This document shows, in pieces, positions 9,494 through 18,276 of a stretch of 18,319 nucleotides of DNA. How positions within the stretch are numbered: the stretch's first letter is position 1; each line of letters begins with the position of its first letter. Origin of the DNA: JBGOUV01 sp041477815 (GTDB taxonomy: Bacteria; Acidobacteriota; Terriglobia; Bryobacterales; JACQDG01); NCBI GenBank assembly GCA_041477815.1, contig JBGOUV010000094.1:1-18319 (forward strand). The letters are read 5' to 3'. The position numbers were made by a program, and so were the translations under genes. The notes beneath the pieces are model-generated. The model was not told the origin of the DNA and made no database searches. It was given only the letters and a program-made list of their open reading frames with translations.

Positions 9494-11134
9494 TTAAGGC
9501 TCGGACGAAGAGGTACTGATCCCCGATCCTTCCTTCACGGTGACGATACGGTCCACGCCGAGATCCCGGATTCGCTCCACCGAGCCGCCGGGCCAGCGGA
9601 TTTCGAGCAGATCCACGCGACGGGCGGCGCCCAGCCCGAAGTGCAGGCGGAAATCATTCTGCGATAAGAAACTGCCGCCGCTGCGCACTTCGTCGATCTG
9701 CCGCAGCGGGCCGGTAACGCAAGTCACCCGCGCGCCAATGGCGCTGCGATTGGACTTCACGCCCTCCAATCGGACCAGTATCCAGTGATTCTGGCTCGGG
9801 GCCTGCGAGCGCAGCAGGGAGGGCGCGGCGTTCATGTTGTTGATCACGACGTCGAGTCTGCCGTCGTTATCGAAGTCGCCGAAAGCGGCCCCTCGGGCGG
9901 CCGCGGGAGCGGTGATGGCGGGGCCCGCCTTCACGGACACGTCTTCGAAGCGCTCGCCACGGACGTTGCGGTACAGCACCTTCGGCTGGTAGAAACTCGG
10001 TCCGAGTTCCGGGAACACGTGGCCGTTGACGATCAGGATATCGGGCCAGCCGTCATTGTCGAAATCCGCGAACCCGCCTCCCCAGCCCACCCACCGGCGG
10101 TTGCGTCCTAACCCCGTTTGCGCGGCGGCGTCGAGGAAGAGCCCGTCGCCCGTGTTGCGATAGAGCGAGACGGACTCGTCGGAGAAGTTCGTTTTGAGGA
10201 TGTCGAGCCAGCCGTCCCGGTCGAAGTCGCCGGCCGCGACCCCCATGCCGGAGGTTGCTTTGCCGTCGGCATCGTAGGCGCAGCCGGCCAACACGCCCCT
10301 TTCTTCGAACGTTCCGTTGCCGTTGTTGTGAAACAGCAAGCTCGCGCCTTTGTCGTTGGCGACGTAGATGTCGGGCCAGCCGTCATTGTCGAAATCGCCG
10401 GTGAGGACACCCAGCCCGTAGTAGCCACTGGCCTGGGAAATGCCGGACTTCTCGGAGACGTCGGCAAACTTCCCGCCTCCTTCGTTGTGGAACAGGACGT
10501 TGGACTCGCCCTTCAGACCGCGTGGCCCACAGTTCACAGCCAAGCCACGGAAGCGGCAGGTGGGGCCGGAGCCCGGCTCGGGGGCCGTGCGAGGGTCGAA
10601 GTCGACATAGTGGGAGATAAACAGGTCCAGCCGCCCGTCCCGATCGTAGTCGAGGAAGGCGCACCCGCTGCCCCAACGCACCCGCGAGGACTGGAGTCCG
10701 GCCGCTGCGGTCACATCCGTGAACGTGCCGTCGCCGTTGTTGCGGTAGAGCACGTTGTGTCCCCAGTAGGTGACGAAGAGGTCGGTCGCGCTGTCGTTGT
10801 CATAGTCTCCGGCGCAAACGCCCTGGCCCCAGCCGGATCTTTCGAGGCCGGCGCGCCTGGTGACGTCCTCAAAAGCGCCGGAGTGGTTATTGCGGTAGAG
10901 GTGATTGGTAGCGGCGACGCGGCCCTCGAAGCGTGATCCGTTTACGAGAAAGATATCCGGCCAGCCGTCGTGGTCGTAGTCGAAGAAGGCCACGCCTCCG
11001 CCGGTGGTCTCCAGAATGTAGCGCTTGGTCTTCTCGCCGCCGAAGACGGTCCTGGCGGTGAGGCCGGCAGTGGCGGCGATGTCCACGAAGCTCAGATCTG
11101 CCGCGAGGAGCAGGATGACGGCGAACGGGATCAC
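9494..11134 (-). CDS. secreted FG-GAP/VCBS-repeat protein with ASPIC/UnbV C-terminus
   Basis: A 546-residue exported protein. The N-terminus (IPFAVILLLAADLSF) is a signal peptide. Seven calcium-binding-type repeats follow, with cores FDYDHDGWPDIF, GDYDNDSATDLF, LDYDRDGRLDLF, GDFDNDGWPDIY, GDFDRDGWLDIL, ADFDNDGWPDIL and GDFDNDGRLDVV, predicting a beta-propeller of the integrin-alpha type. The C-terminal 75 or so residues form an ASPIC/UnbV domain (AIGARVTC, EVRSGGSFLSQND, LEIRWPGGSVE). Members of this family are surface or periplasmic and of unknown function, often near TonB receptors. The start is a GTG at 11134 that overlaps the stop of the TPR gene as GTGA; the longer ORF upstream to 11305 lies inside that gene and is rejected. 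It is the second gene of a two-gene operon. Confidence 0.88.
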   Translation of the reverse strand: MIPFAVILLLAADLSFVDIAATAGLTARTVFGGEKTKRYILETTGGGVAFFDYDHDGWPDIFLVNGSRFEGRVAATNHLYRNNHSGAFEDVTRRAGLERSGWGQGVCAGDYDNDSATDLFVTYWGHNVLYRNNGDGTFTDVTAAAGLQSSRVRWGSGCAFLDYDRDGRLDLFISHYVDFDPRTAPEPGSGPTCRFRGLAVNCGPRGLKGESNVLFHNEGGGKFADVSEKSGISQASGYYGLGVLTGDFDNDGWPDIYVANDKGASLLFHNNGNGTFEERGVLAGCAYDADGKATSGMGVAAGDFDRDGWLDILKTNFSDESVSLYRNTGDGLFLDAAAQTGLGRNRRWVGWGGGFADFDNDGWPDILIVNGHVFPELGPSFYQPKVLYRNVRGERFEDVSVKAGPAITAPAAARGAAFGDFDNDGRLDVVINNMNAAPSLLRSQAPSQNHWILVRLEGVKSNRSAIGARVTCVTGPLRQIDEVRSGGSFLSQNDFRLHFGLGAARRVDLLEIRWPGGSVERIRDLGVDRIVTVKEGSGISTSSSEP

Positions 11135-12198
11135 TGCGGCGGCCGGCCCTTCTGCTGTTTCAGGCGCTGGAAGGTCTCGAAAGCCTGTTTCGCCTCGGCG
11201 GCGCGGCCCAGCCCGCGATAGGCGAGCATGCGGTGGTAGGCGACGGCTTCGTCCTCCGGAGCCGCCTGGGCGGCCGCTTCGAGGTGCTCCAGAGCCTGGG
11301 ACCACTGCTTTTTTGCAATGAGAACCTTCGCCAGTCCCACCCGGGCCGGTACGTAGCCGGGCTGCAGCTTGAGCGCCTGCGAGAAGCCCCCCGCGGCTTC
11401 ATCCAGCCGGCCGGCCCGGAGGTGAATCTCGCCGCTTTCGGCCAGCGAGGGCGCGTCCAGGGGATTGATCTCCAACTCCCGGCGCAAAGCCTCGAGTGCC
11501 TTCTGGTCCGCGTCGGCGGCGTCGGTACGCAGGATCATGCGGGCCAGCTTGTAATGAACGCCGGGAACCTGCGGCGCCAGCTGCACGACCGCCCCATACT
11601 CCTGCGCTGCCTCACTGAATCGCTCCTGGGCCTCCAGGGCCTCGGCTTGGATAAGTCGCACCTGATAGGAACCCGGCGCCCGGGCCAGCAGGCGCTGGAA
11701 CGCGCCGTTCCAGGAGCTCATGTACACCTTGGACGCCAGGTACAACACTGCGGCGTCGTCCGGAGCGATCTGGCGGAGCTTCTGTGCCACCACCAAAGCG
11801 TTATCCTGGCCGCCGGTGGCCAGGTAGCATTCGATCAACCGCTGCCCCACCACTAACGAGATGGCTTGCTGCTTCTCTTCGTCAAAGCTTTTCGCGAGCA
11901 GCGGTATGGCTTCCTGGTAGCGGCCGGCATCCAGGTAGGCGAAGCCGAGCAGGACATTGACTCGCGGCAGGCTCGGTTCGAGGCGCAGGGCGCGCTGGAA
12001 CGATTCCACGGCTTCGGGCAGCTTGCCGAGGCGTCGGTAGAGCATGCCCAGACGCGCCTGAGCTTCCGCGGCGCCCCGGACGTCGCCCTGCTGAAGCGCC
12101 TTCTCGGCCTGGTCCAACTGAGCGCGAAGCTCAGATTCGCTGGATTGGCCCCACAATAGCGCCACGCCTAGCAGCGACGCCAAAACGTACGTACGCAT
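11131..12198 (-). CDS. exported tetratricopeptide-repeat protein
   Basis: A 355-residue protein with an N-terminal signal peptide (MRTYVLASLLGVALLWGQ) followed by a string of TPR motifs covering most of the length, for example AEAQARLGMLYRRLGKLPEA, VNVLLGFAYLDAGRYQEA, ESGEIHLRAGRLDEA and AYHRMLAYRGLGRAAEA. TPR arrays are protein-binding scaffolds; here an extracytoplasmic scaffold is expected. It is the first gene of an operon with the FG-GAP protein (4-bp overlap) and is divergent from the TonB-type receptor across an 83-bp gap. The shared gene order suggests the three act together at the envelope, but that is inference. Only a weak AT-rich stretch (TATGTT at 12216-12211 on this strand) is seen as a promoter candidate. 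Confidence 0.9.
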   Translation of the reverse strand: MRTYVLASLLGVALLWGQSSESELRAQLDQAEKALQQGDVRGAAEAQARLGMLYRRLGKLPEAVESFQRALRLEPSLPRVNVLLGFAYLDAGRYQEAIPLLAKSFDEEKQQAISLVVGQRLIECYLATGGQDNALVVAQKLRQIAPDDAAVLYLASKVYMSSWNGAFQRLLARAPGSYQVRLIQAEALEAQERFSEAAQEYGAVVQLAPQVPGVHYKLARMILRTDAADADQKALEALRRELEINPLDAPSLAESGEIHLRAGRLDEAAGGFSQALKLQPGYVPARVGLAKVLIAKKQWSQALEHLEAAAQAAPEDEAVAYHRMLAYRGLGRAAEAKQAFETFQRLKQQKGRPPQ

Positions 12199-12229
12199 TC
12201 TCGTGGGCTTAACATAGCATGAATTCGTC

Positions 12230-12275
12230 TTGACGCCCCCCCGCAGTGGGTGTAGGCTGGGGCAAGACTGGGAGG
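12230..12275 (+). promoter_or_regulatory. promoter and ribosome binding site of the TonB-type receptor gene
   Basis: TTGACG (12230-12235) and TAGGCT (12253-12258) are exactly 17 bases apart, a fair match to a housekeeping promoter (5/6 and 3/6). GGAGG at 12271-12275 lies 6 bases before the ATG at 12282. The spacer contains a run of C residues. Confidence 0.55.
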
Positions 12276-12281
12276 CCCCTT

Positions 12282-15200
12282 ATGCGATTCTGGGTCTGTC
12301 TGCTGAGCTTGACCGTCGCCGGCTGGGCGCAAACCGGCACCGGCGGCATTCAAGGCACGGTGAAAGATGCATCGAATGCGGCCGTCCCCGGCGCGAAGGT
12401 GACCATCAACCACACGCCGACGACGCGTCAATACACCACGACCACCACCGATCTCGGATTCTACCTGTTCCCCGCGGTGCAGATGGGCCCCTACCAGATC
12501 ACCGTAGAAGCGGCGGGCATGGAGCCGTGGAGGGGCGAGCTGACGCTGCAGGTAGGCCAGATCGCCGAGGTGAGCCCCACGCTGCGAGTCGGCGCCACGG
12601 TCACGGAGGTAACCGTCGCCGGCAACGTGACGCCACTGGTCACGACCACCGCCCCCACGCTGTCCACGGTGGTCGAGCGGGCGCGCATCGAGCAGTTGCC
12701 GCTCAACGGGCGCTTTATCCAGGACCTGCTCTATATGACCACGCCGGGCTTTGAGTCAGGATCGGTGCCGCGTGTCTTTGGTCTGCGGTACGCCGTGGAG
12801 ACCTTGCAGGACGGGGCGATCCTGGAAAACCGCCAGTGGCAACAACTCCCCGCCCGGCCGCCGGGACTGGACACGATCGAGGAGTTTCGTGCCGAGACCA
12901 TCAACTCCTCGGCCAAGATGAACCGCCCCGGCACCGTCATTCTGACCACGCGCGCGGGAACCAACAACCTCCATGGCTCGGTGTTTGAGACCACTCGCAA
13001 TAGCGGCCTGGGCGTGGCCCGCGCCCGGCAGGATTACTACTTGAAGCCCCCCCACTTGGTGCGGAACGAGTTTGGTGCGTCATTGGGAGGACCGGTCTAC
13101 CTCCCCAAGCTCTACGACGGCAAGAACCGGACTTTCTTCTTTTTTGCGTACGAGGGCTATCGCGATAGGAGGGCTTCGACGAGGTCGGTGACCATGCCGA
13201 CCCCGGCCATGCGCCAGGGCGATTTCAGCGGCTTGATCGACGCCCAAGGACGCCGGTATGCCCTTTACGATCCCCTGACCACCGAGGCCAACTGGCGACG
13301 GCAGCCCTTCGCCAACAACCAGATTCCGGTCAGCCGCCGCAGCCCGCTGGCCACCTATCTTTACAGCGTCACGCCGCTGCCCACGCAGCCCGACAACCCG
13401 CTGGTGGCGGCCAACTGGTTCGGATTGGGCTACGACACCCGGGGCCAGCACACGGAAACCGCGCGAGTGGACCACCGGCTGTCGGACCGCGATCAGCTCT
13501 TCTTCCGCTACTCGCACAACCCGGCCTACCGGAGCTACAGCACCTCGCTCGGCGGCGGTCCCACGACCCTGGATGGCAAGGCGAATGCGGCCATCGACGC
13601 CGGCGAGAACGACAGTGGCGTGGCCTCCTGGACCCACACCTTCTCCCCCACCTTCTTCAGCGAGACGATCTTCAGCGTCCAGCGCGACCACCGCGAGATC
13701 ACCCCTATCGTCAACGACGACGTATCAACGCAACTGGGGCTTTCCAATCCGTTCAAGGGACCGGGATTCCCGCGCATGACCAACACCGGGTTCGGGATGG
13801 ATTACGACTCCAGCGCCAATCTGAATATGGACTTCAGCCGGCTCTACAACCTGGACCAGAACTTTACGAAGATAAAGGGGCGGCACGAGTTGCAATTCGG
13901 CGGGCGCTGGCGCTACGAGTCCCTGGACATTCTCGCCGACCAGCAAACGATGACCGGGAGCCTCTTCTTTAACTCGCTGGCTACGTCCCTTTACGATCCC
14001 GGATCGGGCACCGCTTACGGCCCCACCCCTTTCACCGGCCACGATTCCGCCAACATGTTCCTGGGGGCGGCGACCTACTACTCGCGGTATTTCCCGTCGT
14101 TCTTCTACCTGCGGGCCGGAGAGAAGTCCGCCTACTTCCAGGACAACTTCAAGGTGAACTCCCGCCTGACCCTGAATATGGGCGTGCGCTACGAATACAC
14201 CAGCCCGGGCCGTGACCGGGACAACACCATCCTCAGCTTCGACCCTAAATCACATGCGATCGTGATGGGACGGTCGCTCGACGACCTGGTGAAGCTGAAC
14301 CACGCGCATCCCACTATCGCCAGTGCCTACGCGAACCTGGGGGTGAAGTATGAAACCCCGGCGCAGGCCGGCCTGCCGGACAGTCTCATCAATCTGAACA
14401 AATGGGACTTCGGGCCGCGGGTGGGATTCGCCTACCGCCTCGGGTCGCTAAACCATCCCACCGTCCTGCGGGGCGGCTACGCCATTTACGCCTTCCCCGA
14501 GTCGCTGCGGCTCATCACTTGTGAAACGCGCGCGATTGTTCCCACCACGGCTACGTTCACCAGCAATCCCAACTCCGCCCCGGAGAGCCCCGACGGGCTG
14601 CCGAACTTCCTGCTGCGCTCCGTGCCCCAGGTCGTCGCCGGCGCCAATAGCAAGGATGCTCTGGATTTGAGCCGGGTCACCGGGATTACCCGAGGCTCCG
14701 GCACGGTCTACTACCTCGACCCCAACCAGCCCACCGCCCGCGCCCACGAGTGGAACCTCACCGTGGAGCGGGAAATCCTGGCCAACACCAGCGTCAAAGT
14801 GAGCTACGCCGGGACGCACGGCGTCCGGCTGGCCCAGTATTACTCCTATAATGACGCGGCAAACGCCTATATCTGGTACACTACGACCGGCGAGCCGATG
14901 CCCACCGGGGAGTTTGCCAACGTGGCGCGGCGCAATTTCGACAAGCAGGTTTTCGGCACCATCTGGCAGTACCAGAAGACCGGCTGGTCCAACAACTCGA
15001 GCATCATCGTCGAAGCCCAGCACCGCTACTCCAAGGGTTATGCGTTTCAGGCGTTCTATACCATGAGCAACGCCCTGCGTGCGGGCGGCGACGGGTGGCG
15101 CGACGACATCCTGCCGGAGACCAACCTGTATCTTCCCGGAGCGGTCCCCACCGACCAGCAGGCCCGCAACCGGCTGCTGTTCTACCGCCGGGACAGCGCG

Positions 15201-15923
15201 ATTCCCAAGCACCGCGTGAACTGGAACTGGATCGTCGACCTGCCCTTCGGCCGGGGCAAACCCCTGGGCCGCAATACGCACGGCCTGGTGAACCACTTGG
15301 TGGGCGGCTGGCAGATCGCTGGCAACGGGCAACTGATCAGCCGGTATTTCCAGCTTCCGACGTCGATGTGGGGCCCGCTCGGAAAAGTCGAAACCTACGG
15401 CAAGGATTACCCCATCCAGGACTGCCGCAGCGGCGTTTGCTATGATGGGTATCTATACTATAATGGCTACATTCCGGCCAACCGGATCAACAGCGTCGAC
15501 CGCAACGGCAGGCCGAACGGCGTGATGGGAGTCCCCGACAACTACCGGCCCTTCCAGACGCCGCTCATCCCAACGCCCAAGGACGGCGGGAGCTCGGCCG
15601 ATCCAAACTTCCCGTTCTACGAGAGCAATACGGTCTTCGTGCCGCTGAAGAACGGCACGCAGCAGCGCGTGGACTTGAACCTCAACCTGCACCCGCTGCA
15701 GCAGCAGTTCCTGCTCGGCCCCATGCTCTGGTCGATGAACGCCTCGGCGTTCAAGTCGGTTCACCTCAAAGAGGGAATGTTCCTCCGCTTCAATATCGAC
15801 TTTTTCAACGCGTTCAACATGCCGGGCACGAACCTGCCGAACACGACCACCGGGATCATCCTCAACCAGACGTCGGCCAACTCGCCTCGCGTTCTGCAAT
15901 TGACCGGTCGGTTGAGCTGGTAA
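12282..15923 (+). CDS. TonB-dependent receptor-like protein with carboxypeptidase regulatory-like domain
   Basis: A 1213-residue outer-membrane protein. It has a signal peptide (MRFWVCLLSLTVAGWAQ), then a carboxypeptidase-regulatory-like/Ig-like domain (about 22-105, with GGIQGTVKDASNAAVPGAKV and GFYLFPAVQMGPYQITVEA), then a plug-like segment (IEQLPLNGRFIQDLLYMTPG-type motif, NNLHGSVFE) and a long beta-barrel region ending in a C-terminal LTGRLSW with terminal Trp, the usual outer-membrane signature. This Oar/CarboxypepD-type architecture is greatly expanded in Acidobacteria and is thought to take up oligosaccharides or other large ligands. The ATG at 12282 was preferred over 12246 because of GGAGG 6 bases upstream and because the signal peptide starts there. 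It diverges from the TPR/FG-GAP operon. Confidence 0.93.
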   Translation: MRFWVCLLSLTVAGWAQTGTGGIQGTVKDASNAAVPGAKVTINHTPTTRQYTTTTTDLGFYLFPAVQMGPYQITVEAAGMEPWRGELTLQVGQIAEVSPTLRVGATVTEVTVAGNVTPLVTTTAPTLSTVVERARIEQLPLNGRFIQDLLYMTTPGFESGSVPRVFGLRYAVETLQDGAILENRQWQQLPARPPGLDTIEEFRAETINSSAKMNRPGTVILTTRAGTNNLHGSVFETTRNSGLGVARARQDYYLKPPHLVRNEFGASLGGPVYLPKLYDGKNRTFFFFAYEGYRDRRASTRSVTMPTPAMRQGDFSGLIDAQGRRYALYDPLTTEANWRRQPFANNQIPVSRRSPLATYLYSVTPLPTQPDNPLVAANWFGLGYDTRGQHTETARVDHRLSDRDQLFFRYSHNPAYRSYSTSLGGGPTTLDGKANAAIDAGENDSGVASWTHTFSPTFFSETIFSVQRDHREITPIVNDDVSTQLGLSNPFKGPGFPRMTNTGFGMDYDSSANLNMDFSRLYNLDQNFTKIKGRHELQFGGRWRYESLDILADQQTMTGSLFFNSLATSLYDPGSGTAYGPTPFTGHDSANMFLGAATYYSRYFPSFFYLRAGEKSAYFQDNFKVNSRLTLNMGVRYEYTSPGRDRDNTILSFDPKSHAIVMGRSLDDLVKLNHAHPTIASAYANLGVKYETPAQAGLPDSLINLNKWDFGPRVGFAYRLGSLNHPTVLRGGYAIYAFPESLRLITCETRAIVPTTATFTSNPNSAPESPDGLPNFLLRSVPQVVAGANSKDALDLSRVTGITRGSGTVYYLDPNQPTARAHEWNLTVEREILANTSVKVSYAGTHGVRLAQYYSYNDAANAYIWYTTTGEPMPTGEFANVARRNFDKQVFGTIWQYQKTGWSNNSSIIVEAQHRYSKGYAFQAFYTMSNALRAGGDGWRDDILPETNLYLPGAVPTDQQARNRLLFYRRDSAIPKHRVNWNWIVDLPFGRGKPLGRNTHGLVNHLVGGWQIAGNGQLISRYFQLPTSMWGPLGKVETYGKDYPIQDCRSGVCYDGYLYYNGYIPANRINSVDRNGRPNGVMGVPDNYRPFQTPLIPTPKDGGSSADPNFPFYESNTVFVPLKNGTQQRVDLNLNLHPLQQQFLLGPMLWSMNASAFKSVHLKEGMFLRFNIDFFNAFNMPGTNLPNTTTGIILNQTSANSPRVLQLTGRLSW

Positions 15924-16127
15924 GAAGAAGACCTGGTGAGGCGCAAGTCTGCCACCGTGGGCGCTGCTGAGACCATGAGGAGTGCCATGCCCATGATAGC
16001 GTTAGCGAAGCGCCCTAGCCTGCGCCCGGCGGCAGCGCCGGTTGACAAGACAAGGCGGCGAGACCGAAAGGCCGCCGGCTTTGACCTTCAAGACGTTCAA
16101 CATGACCGTCTGGAGCTCTGACATCCT
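15924..16127. other. intergenic gap without a convincing gene
   Basis: Short frames exist on both strands but none has a ribosome binding site or a recognised family. Two GC-rich inverted repeats are present: CCGGC/GCCGG (16026-16041) and GGCGGC/GCCGCC (16054-16076). Neither is followed by a T-run, so a rho-independent terminator is not supported. A consensus-like TTGACA at 16042-16047 has no matching -10 at the right distance. Confidence 0.5.
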
Positions 16128-17270
16128 ATGTCTGGAAGTTTGCTGACTCTCGTCACGCTCCTGGCGGCTGGACCCTTGCGCGCGGACACCAACCGCCTCC
16201 TGGACGTGGTCCAAAAGGCTGCCGACTACTACCGCCGGGGCCGCCATGGAGAAGCCCAAAAGGCGGCAGCCGAAGCTCTTTCGCTTCTGGAAAACAGCCG
16301 CAGTTCCCCGGATTTCGACGCGGCCGCCAGTCTGAACAACCTGGGGTCGCTGGTCTACGCTCAGGGCGAACGGGACCGCGCGGAGCAGTTGTTCGAGCGG
16401 TCCCGAGAGGCCTACCTGGCGCTCGCAGGGCCGGACGACACCAGGCTCGCCAGTGTCCTATACAACCTGGCGGGAGTGTCGGTGGAACAAGGCAGGTACG
16501 CCCGCGCGGAGGCGCTCTATCGGAGCTCGCTCGAGATCCGCGAAAAGAGTTTCGGAGCCGCCCATCCGCTCGTGGCCGAGGTGTGGAACAACCTGGGGTT
16601 CCTCTCCCTGCAGCAAGGAAGATACAAGGAGGCCGAAAACTGGCTGGGGAAGGCCCTGGGGGTGTGGGAGAAGACCGCCGGCTCCGATGCTCATACGGCG
16701 GTGGCGCTGAATAACCTGGCCTTGCTGCACAGGTTGCGGGGTGACTTCGATCGGGCGGAGTCCCTTTACAAGCGAGCCGTGGCCGTGGAAGAGAAGGCTT
16801 TCGGAGTCGAGCATCCCGAAGTGGCGACGACGCTGCTGAGCCTGGCGGCTCTGTACGGGGCGCGGCGGAGAAACTCGCAGGCCACGGAAACCTACCAGCA
16901 GGCGCTGACGCTGCTCGAAAAAACGGTCGGCGCCCAAGATCCACTGGCCGTTGAGACCCGCGAGCAACTGCGCGGGTTAACCGGCAGCGACGCGACGCTC
17001 GACGCGACGCTCGGTGAATATCAGATCCTGCTGGTGCGAACCAAAGAAGAAGCGGAAGCGCTGCGAAACCGGATCGGAGCCGGCGAGGACTTTGCGGCAT
17101 TGGCGGTGCGGCATTCCATTGACCCCAACGCCTCCAACGGGGGCTATTTCCGGACCAGAATTTCCGAGCTTCGCAAGGAACTTCGAGTCGAGCTGGACCG
17201 GCTGGGGGTGGGACAAGTAAGCGCGGTATTCCCACTGGCCGGCAATTGGGCCATCGTTAAGAAGCCATGA
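16128..17270 (+). CDS. exported TPR protein with degenerate parvulin-like (PpiC) C-terminal domain
   Basis: A 380-residue protein with an apparent signal peptide (about 1-19, LLTLVTLLAAGPLRA). TPRs of the kinesin-light-chain/NPHP3 type (42-residue spacing) span about 65-285, with LNNLGSLVYAQGERDRAEQL, LYNLAGVSVEQGRYARAEAL, WNNLGFLSLQQGRYKEAENW and LNNLALLHRLRGDFDRAESL. A linker with a short tandem repeat leads to residues 297-378, which follow the PpiC/parvulin pattern: YQILLVRTKEEAEALRNRI, GEDFAALAVRHSIDPNASNG, GVGQVSAVFPL and a closing GNWAIVKKP. The two conserved parvulin histidines (HILV and GYHII) are replaced by Tyr298-Gln299 and Trp374, so catalysis is unlikely. Start ATG 16128 lacks a clear ribosome binding site. 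The stop overlaps the DUF1326 gene as ATGA. Confidence 0.85.
   Translation: MSGSLLTLVTLLAAGPLRADTNRLLDVVQKAADYYRRGRHGEAQKAAAEALSLLENSRSSPDFDAAASLNNLGSLVYAQGERDRAEQLFERSREAYLALAGPDDTRLASVLYNLAGVSVEQGRYARAEALYRSSLEIREKSFGAAHPLVAEVWNNLGFLSLQQGRYKEAENWLGKALGVWEKTAGSDAHTAVALNNLALLHRLRGDFDRAESLYKRAVAVEEKAFGVEHPEVATTLLSLAALYGARRRNSQATETYQQALTLLEKTVGAQDPLAVETREQLRGLTGSDATLDATLGEYQILLVRTKEEAEALRNRIGAGEDFAALAVRHSIDPNASNGGYFRTRISELRKELRVELDRLGVGQVSAVFPLAGNWAIVKKP
16989..17012 (+). repeat. 12-bp tandem duplication in the TPR-parvulin linker
   Basis: Two exact copies of GACGCGACGCTC in frame, encoding Asp-Ala-Thr-Leu twice, at the junction between the TPR array and the parvulin-like domain. Confidence 0.9.
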
Positions 17271-18019
17271 GACGCACCGCGATCCTGACACTCGTCGTCG
17301 CGGCGCTGGCGACCGCCCAGCAGAAAACTTCGCCGCGGCCCTGGCGCATCAAGGGCCAACTAACGGAAGCCTGCACGTGCAACGTGCCTTGCGCCTGCAA
17401 TTTCGGAGAACGGCCCTCCCCTTATGAATACTGCTACGCAATGTGGTCGTACTGGGTGCAGGAGGGGAATTGGGAGCAGGTGAAGTTGAACGACCTACGA
17501 ATCGGCGGGGTCGATGGCCCAGGTGGAATCCTGGGGCTCCTGGACGAGCGCGCCGATCCAGAGCAGCGCGTGGCGATGGAGAACATCTGGCACTCGGTGA
17601 GCGGACGCCTGCTCTGCCTGATGCGCCTGTGGCCGTTCAAGGCGAGTGGCGTCGAACCCAAGTCCGAGCGGCCGGCGCGGCAGAGCTCGATCATCCGCAC
17701 GCGTTATGTGGATCGCCAGTTCCTGGGTTTCGAGTTTGTACCGATTGAGCAGGTGATCACCGAGCGAGGAACGAGACTGACTTTTTCCGGCCGGGGAGGG
17801 TTCGAGGCTGCTTACCTTGTCGGTCGCGACGCCACCCGGCCGGTGACGGTCACGAACATCGTGTCGTGGCCCCTCCCTGTCAGTATCAAAGGCAAGACAG
17901 TCTTTTTCAAGTACGAGGACAGGTTCAATCAACTGGATTACCGGGGGACGAACGCCAACCAAGGACACTTCGACCTTTCTCACACCCAGCCCGGCGCGCT
18001 GCCGATGGCGCCGAAGTGA
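17267..18019 (+). CDS. exported DUF1326-family protein
   Basis: A 250-residue protein with a signal peptide (RRTAILTLVVAALATAQ). Right after it comes the cysteine cluster EACTCNVPCACNF (Cys36, 38, 42, 44), the hallmark of the DUF1326 family, whose function is unknown; clustered cysteines suggest metal binding or redox chemistry. Later regions (DGPGGILGLLDERADPEQR, FLGFEFVPIEQ, TNIVSWPLPVSIKGKTVFFKYEDRF) also fit that family. Most DUF1326 proteins I know of are cytoplasmic-looking and about 200 residues, so an exported form is notable. Its ATG overlaps the stop of the TPR/parvulin gene (ATGA), so the two are co-translated and may act together outside the cytoplasm. The TGA stop at 18017-18019 is followed in the same frame by a transposase remnant. 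Confidence 0.85.
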   Translation: MRRTAILTLVVAALATAQQKTSPRPWRIKGQLTEACTCNVPCACNFGERPSPYEYCYAMWSYWVQEGNWEQVKLNDLRIGGVDGPGGILGLLDERADPEQRVAMENIWHSVSGRLLCLMRLWPFKASGVEPKSERPARQSSIIRTRYVDRQFLGFEFVPIEQVITERGTRLTFSGRGGFEAAYLVGRDATRPVTVTNIVSWPLPVSIKGKTVFFKYEDRFNQLDYRGTNANQGHFDLSHTQPGALPMAPK

Positions 18020-18052
18020 GGCGGCGGTAACACCTGCGACTCCTGCCAAGCT

Positions 18053-18154
18053 GGCATCAAAGTCTCCGGCCAACAACTGGCTCAAGTTCAGATCCGAGAC
18101 AAGTTTCACGGCGATTGGAACTACGAAATCCAGCCTCGGAACCGCAGTTCTTGA
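18053..18154 (+). pseudogene. C-terminal remnant of an ISAzo13-like transposase
   Basis: From 18053 the frame reads GIKVSGQQLAQVQIRDKF then HGDWNYEIQPRNRSS and a stop at 18152-18154. The pattern GIKVS...FHGDWNY.I.PR matches the tail of ISAzo13-family transposases. Only about 33 residues remain and nothing upstream encodes the rest, so it is a dead end-fragment. It is in the same frame as the DUF1326 gene with only that gene's stop in between. The call is from remembered sequence pattern. Confidence 0.55.
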
Positions 18155-18276
18155 TTGGTAGTGTTATTCTTAGACGGATGGGAATTCAGGCTTTTCAGTG
18201 GGTATGAGCGCCGGGGCGCCGGTTGGAGGAGATCGGTTCCTGTAGAGGGTGGGGCCGCATGGCAGAATAGGGGGCC
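18155..18276. other. non-coding stretch ahead of a probable IS element
   Basis: No gene or clear promoter is seen. A small hairpin, GCGCC-gg-GGCGC, lies at 18208-18219. The left terminal repeat of the element starting at 18277 should be here but cannot be placed without its right end. Confidence 0.4.

Noticed and set aside
16026..16076. GC-rich hairpins as a rho-independent terminator for the receptor gene
   Set aside because: Stems of 5-6 bp and no following T-tract.
15936..16121. 61-codon plus-strand frame after the receptor gene
   Set aside because: No ribosome binding site, biased Arg/Ala composition and no recognised family; could be chance or old debris.
16002..16259. 85-codon minus-strand frame overlapping the TPR/parvulin gene start
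   Set aside because: Runs into a well-supported gene and shows no family motif; a possible repeated element could only be shown by a genome-wide search.
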